Position numbers and translations under genes: made by a program | The notes under the pieces: generated by a model | Told to the model about the DNA's origin: nothing | Database searches by the model: none | What the model saw: only the letters and a program-made list of their open reading frames with translations | Part shown: positions 5,845 to 8,474 of the stretch, piece by piece | Numbering within the stretch: the stretch's first letter is position 1 | Layout of the letters: every line of letters starts with the position of its first letter | DNA from: Savagea sp. | GTDB taxonomy: Bacteria; Bacillota; Bacilli; Bacillales_A; Planococcaceae | Direction of reading: 5' to 3' | DNA: 8,474 nt | Assembly (NCBI GenBank): GCA_030152585.1 | Contig: JASLJC010000076.1 | Coordinates: forward strand, 1-8,474

Positions 5845-6699
5845 TTACATTTGTCTCTTTTTCCATACGATAACTTTTTGCCAAATTAGAGTGAGTAACA
5901 ATAAAACGATACTCGTCATAACGATCGTTCCACCTGGTGCAATGTCACCGTAAAAGGCAATAACTAAGCCTATTATAACAGAAAGTTCTCCAAATAAAAC
6001 GGAAAGCCAGAGTGTCGTACGGAAGCTTTTTTTCCAACGCATCGCTATTGCAACTGGAATAGTCATTAAAGAAGAGACGAGTAAAATCCCGACAATTCGC
6101 ATCGAAGCACCGATAACAAAAGCTGTTAAAATCATAAATAGTGGTTGTAATGAACGTCCTCGTACACCGGATACACGCGCATATTCAGGATCGAAGCTCA
6201 AGGCAAACATTTCATCATAAAATAACCAAATAAAACTAATCGAGACAATCGCAATGACCAATACGATTAAAAAATCATCAAAACTCACTGCTGATACTGA
6301 TCCAAATAAATAACTCACCAAATCGGTTCCAAAACCATTCGCAAGCGAGATAAAAACTGCACCTAATCCGATACCGGTAGATAAAATGACAGGAATCGCT
6401 AATTCTTCGAAATCTTTATACGTTTTTCTTAACTTTTCAATCAGTAAAGACCCACCAACTGCTGAACCAATCCCTAAATAAATCGGATTCAACGTCGCAA
6501 GTGCTACAACTTGTTGACTTAAAAAGAGACTTCCTGCAATTCCAGCTAATGCAACATGACTAAGTGCATCTGCAATTAATGCCAAGCGACGAACGACGAT
6601 AAATAAACCGATCATCGGAGCAATTAATCCAATTAGTAAACCAGACAATACAGCATATTGTAAAAATTCATAACGAAATAGTGCCTCTATCATTTGCAT
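5845..6699 (-). CDS. znuB: Zinc ABC transporter permease (ZnuB-like, ABC-3 family)
   Basis: Membrane permease of a metal ABC importer, 284 residues, the usual family length. Eight or nine hydrophobic segments are visible, at roughly 12-35, 48-66, 68-87, 101-120, 131-160, 186-205, 205-220, 229-249 and 254-275. RRLALIADALSHVALAGIA (37-55) is a hallmark stretch of ABC-3 permeases. Specificity for zinc rather than manganese is inferred from the Zur operator and from zur in the same operon. The ATG at 6697-6699 is chosen because GGGGG (6709-6713) is nine bases upstream. A second ATG two codons later (6691-6693) is also possible. The gene overlaps the znuC stop by 10 nt, so its ribosome binding site lies within the end of znuC and the pair is probably translationally coupled. 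Confidence 0.92.
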   Translation of the reverse strand: MQMIEALFRYEFLQYAVLSGLLIGLIAPMIGLFIVVRRLALIADALSHVALAGIAGSLFLSQQVVALATLNPIYLGIGSAVGGSLLIEKLRKTYKDFEELAIPVILSTGIGLGAVFISLANGFGTDLVSYLFGSVSAVSFDDFLIVLVIAIVSISFIWLFYDEMFALSFDPEYARVSGVRGRSLQPLFMILTAFVIGASMRIVGILLVSSLMTIPVAIAMRWKKSFRTTLWLSVLFGELSVIIGLVIAFYGDIAPGGTIVMTSIVLLLLTLIWQKVIVWKKRQM

Positions 6700-7469
6700 T
6701 GACAGTCGCCCCCTTCTACTTCATGTACTCGACGAACAGGATGACCATACCATGCAGAGTAAGTTGCATCGTCTAAAGCGTTGTAAGCTTCCGCTTCTCC
6801 ATGAAAGTGTATCGTTCGATTCAAGCAAGCAACGTGAGAGGCAAGACTTGTTACGAGATCAATTTCATGAGTGACAAGTAATATCGCTAATCCGTGTTTT
6901 TCATTTAATCGTTGCAATAATTCATAAAAAGAACGGACATTTTGTTCATCAATACCGACTGTCGGTTCGTCCATAATGAGTAATTGCGGTCCACCGACGA
7001 GCGCTCGTGCTATAAATACGCGTTGTTGTTGACCACCCGATAAATCTCCAATATTACGGCTTGCATAAGTTTGCATATCTACAGTTTCTAACGCGGTCAT
7101 TGCTCGTTTCGTTGCTTCCGCATTAAAACGTCGAAACAATCCTTTTTCTCTCGTTAAACCGCTGCGTACTACTTCTAATACCGTTGCAGGAAAACTAGAA
7201 TTAAAAGCATTCGACTTTTGAGAAACATAGCCGATTCGTTCACGTTGTTTAAATTTAGTCGCTAACGTTCCGAATAAACGAACAGTCCCTTCTGAAGGCT
7301 CTTCTAATCCTAATATTAATCGAATTAATGTACTCTTCCCCGAACCATTCGGGCCAATTAATGCCCAAAACTGTCCTTCTTCTACTTCAAATGAAACGTC
7401 TTCTAATACTTTTTGTTCTGCATATCGAAATGCTACGTTTTCTAATGCAATCATCGTTTGCTTTTCCAT
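6690..7469 (-). CDS. znuC: Zinc ABC transporter ATP-binding protein (ZnuC-like)
   Basis: Cytosolic ATPase that drives the zinc importer, 259 residues. Walker A is GPNGSGKST (39-47), with the Q-loop glutamine at Q84, signature LSGGQ (143-147), Walker B LLIMDEPT (163-170, catalytic E168) and switch histidine H201. The first gene of znuC-znuB-zur. The frame is open for 44 codons upstream to 7601, but the ATG at 7467-7469 is preferred. GAGGAG (7478-7483) lies eight bases before it, the family starts just ahead of the ALENVAFRY strand, and the longer version would run through the Zur box and the promoter. The C-terminus ends GGDCQCK, with a CxC pair (C256, C258) that could bind metal. The same DNA supplies the ribosome binding site for znuB, so the cysteines may only be a by-product. 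No substrate-binding protein gene accompanies it. Confidence 0.93.
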   Translation of the reverse strand: MEKQTMIALENVAFRYAEQKVLEDVSFEVEEGQFWALIGPNGSGKSTLIRLILGLEEPSEGTVRLFGTLATKFKQRERIGYVSQKSNAFNSSFPATVLEVVRSGLTREKGLFRRFNAEATKRAMTALETVDMQTYASRNIGDLSGGQQQRVFIARALVGGPQLLIMDEPTVGIDEQNVRSFYELLQRLNEKHGLAILLVTHEIDLVTSLASHVACLNRTIHFHGEAEAYNALDDATYSAWYGHPVRRVHEVEGGDCQCK

Positions 7470-7477
7470 GCAAATAT

Positions 7478-7483
7478 CTCCTC
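7478..7483 (-). promoter_or_regulatory. Ribosome binding site that fixes the znuC start
   Basis: GAGGAG on the minus strand, eight bases before the ATG at 7469. It sits between the Zur box and the coding region and rules in favour of the internal start over the longer open frame. Confidence 0.85.
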
Positions 7484-7488
7484 GTTCT

Positions 7489-7509
7489 AAACTGTAATCA
7501 TTACGATTA
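7489..7509. promoter_or_regulatory. Zur box (zinc operator) of the znuC-znuB-zur operon
   Basis: The plus strand reads CTGTAATCATTACGAT (7492-7507), centred on C7499, with AAA before it and TA after it. The core GTAATCATTAC is a perfect 5-1-5 inverted repeat. It matches the TCGTAATNATTACGA core known for Zur of B. subtilis and related Bacillales except at the outer positions of the left arm. It lies 20 bases upstream of the znuC ATG. It overlaps the TATAAT -10 and covers the inferred transcription start, so bound Zur would block RNA polymerase. This supports zinc-dependent repression of the importer and of zur itself. Confidence 0.88.
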
Positions 7510-7511
7510 TA
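7506..7511 (-). promoter_or_regulatory. -10 element of the zinc operon promoter
   Basis: A perfect TATAAT on the minus strand, sharing four bases with the Zur box. No good -35 is present: the best hexamers 16-17 bases upstream are TCGCAA or CTCGCA. The promoter may therefore be of modest strength or use another -35. The inferred start is near 7499. Confidence 0.6.
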
Positions 7512-7614
7512 ATTCATTGTTGAAAAATTGCGAGCGTTATGCTTTACTTTCAAAAAATAGACACATTTAGAAATATGAGCTGAATAGATTTGATTTGACA
7601 AACCGTCCTACTCG

Positions 7615-7664
7615 TTTCATAAACGAAAAAACGAAGCAAGAAAAGTTATTCTCGCCTCGTTTTT
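7615..7664 (-). terminator. Strand-specific terminator of nfo
   Basis: In minus-strand RNA the arm from 7664 to 7650 pairs with the arm from 7641 to 7627 over 15 bp, including two G-U wobbles, around an eight-base loop. A U-rich tail follows (TTTTTTCGTTT). In plus-strand RNA the two wobbles become A/C mismatches, so this terminator serves nfo. It starts 12 bases after the nfo stop and separates nfo from the zinc operon promoter. Confidence 0.85.
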
Positions 7665-7676
7665 CTTCTTTCTATT

Positions 7677-8474
7677 TTATGAACGTAATGCCTCAATGCG
7701 TGATGGATCAAATTGTTTCGTCGTTAACATATCGATCTCAATTGCATAAGGTGCTTTTTTATTCGCTTTTTCTTCACCGACGTATGGCGTTTCTAAGATT
7801 TTAGGTATGTTTTTAAATTCGTCTAAATGCACAACCCAAGCGAGTGGGTCAAAACCGATATGGCCGAAACCGATATTTTCATGACGGTCTTTTCCAGCAC
7901 CGCAGACGTTTTTGCTATCGTTAATATGCAACACTTGAATTCGATCGAGTCCCACTATTTTATCAAATTCTGTTAGTACGCTTTCGAAATTATGCACGAT
8001 ATCATACCCTGCATCGTGAACGTGACACGTATCAAAACAAACAGACAATTTATCATTATGATGAACACCATCTATAATACGAGCAATCTCATCAAAAGAA
8101 CGACCGATTTCTGTCCCTTTTCCAGCCATCGTTTCGAGTGCGATTTGTACATTTTGTTCTGGACGAATCACTTCATTCAGTCCTTCAATAATGCGATCGA
8201 TTCCGACATCTGCTCCTGCTTGCACGTGAGCACCTGGATGTAAGACAATTTGCCGGGCACCTAGTGCTTCAGTTCGCTCGATCTCACTTTGTAAAAAGTC
8301 GACGCCTAAACGAAACGTTGCTTCTTTTTTCGTATTCGCAATATTAATAATGTATGGCGCATGAACTACGATATTCGATAAATCGTGCGCTTTCATATGC
8401 TCATAACCTGCTTCAATATTTAATTCTTCTAACGGCTTACGACGTGTATTTTGAGGTGCTCCTGTATAAATCAT
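7677..8474 (-). CDS. nfo: Endonuclease IV (Nfo), 5' end outside the window
   Basis: AP endonuclease that cuts the DNA backbone at abasic sites during base-excision repair, using three zinc ions in a TIM-barrel fold. The visible part is 265 residues. The methionine at the window edge lies in MIYTGAPQNTRR, an internal family motif, so about 31 N-terminal residues are missing beyond the edge. The metal ligands are all seen by comparison with E. coli Nfo: H38, H79, E114, D148, H151, H183, D196, H198 and E228 (numbered from the edge). The motifs ALETMAGKG, CFDTCHVHDAGYD, HINDSKN and KILETPYVGE are intact, so the gene appears functional. It lies upstream of the zinc operon on the same strand but is closed by its own terminator. 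The enzyme needs zinc, so the neighbourhood fits, although linked regulation is not shown. Confidence 0.96.
   Translation of the reverse strand: MIYTGAPQNTRRKPLEELNIEAGYEHMKAHDLSNIVVHAPYIINIANTKKEATFRLGVDFLQSEIERTEALGARQIVLHPGAHVQAGADVGIDRIIEGLNEVIRPEQNVQIALETMAGKGTEIGRSFDEIARIIDGVHHNDKLSVCFDTCHVHDAGYDIVHNFESVLTEFDKIVGLDRIQVLHINDSKNVCGAGKDRHENIGFGHIGFDPLAWVVHLDEFKNIPKILETPYVGEEKANKKAPYAIEIDMLTTKQFDPSRIEALRS

Noticed and set aside
7470..7601. Forty-four extra codons at the start of znuC.
   Set aside because: The segment contains the Zur box and the TATAAT, has no ribosome binding site at its own ATG, and does not resemble ABC ATPase sequence.
1..8474. CRISPR array, tRNA, rRNA, riboswitch, prophage or defence system.
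   Set aside because: No regularly spaced repeats, cloverleaf genes, leader riboswitch pattern, integrase or transposase genes were seen; the genes are recognisable housekeeping families except for one small one.

Overview
The window looks like chromosomal core DNA from an AT-rich Gram-positive of the order Bacillales. The protein family variants (Zur, SodA, Nfo and IspG of the Bacillus/Staphylococcus type), strong GGAGG-like ribosome binding sites and U-tailed hairpin terminators all point there. From memory, the same set (nfo, zinc ABC transporter, zur, YqfW-like nucleotidase, ispG, sodA) is clustered in Bacillus subtilis and partly in Staphylococcus aureus. The Na/Pi transporter next to sodA made me think of Planococcaceae, but that family-level guess is inference. 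No mobile element, phage, CRISPR, tRNA or rRNA was seen.

Layout, left to right. 1-156: tail of the sodA transcription unit, with its terminator and no gene I can call. 157-765 (-): sodA, Mn superoxide dismutase, with its own candidate promoter. 962-2593 (-): Na/Pi-cotransporter-like membrane protein fused to a PhoU-like domain, with its own terminator and promoter; upstream of the promoter is a TTTACA direct repeat that resembles a PhoP box. 2594-2881: divergent promoter region. 2882-4565 (+): ispG followed by an 8-nt overlapping HAD nucleotidase gene, closed by a terminator at 4602-4641. 4642-5046: a T-rich gap with short palindromes and the candidate promoter of a small unknown gene. 5047-5304 (+): that 85-residue gene. 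5305-5363: a strong bidirectional terminator between it and the convergent zinc operon. 5410-7469 (-): znuC-znuB-zur, transcribed in that order from a promoter whose TATAAT overlaps a near-consensus Zur box. 7677-8474 (-): nfo (endonuclease IV), cut by the right window edge, with its own strand-specific terminator.

How the genes work together: the zinc operon encodes the ATPase and permease of a zinc importer plus the repressor that senses zinc, and the operator in front of it implies autoregulation. The substrate-binding lipoprotein of the importer is not in the window. SodA, Nfo and zinc control are all linked to metal and oxidative-stress handling. IspG is an Fe-S enzyme of isoprenoid synthesis and the overlapping nucleotidase is probably translationally coupled to it. 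Most of the window is ordinary housekeeping sequence. The least explained parts are the small gene at 5047-5304 with its palindromic leader, and the possible phosphate-control repeat in front of the Na/Pi transporter.
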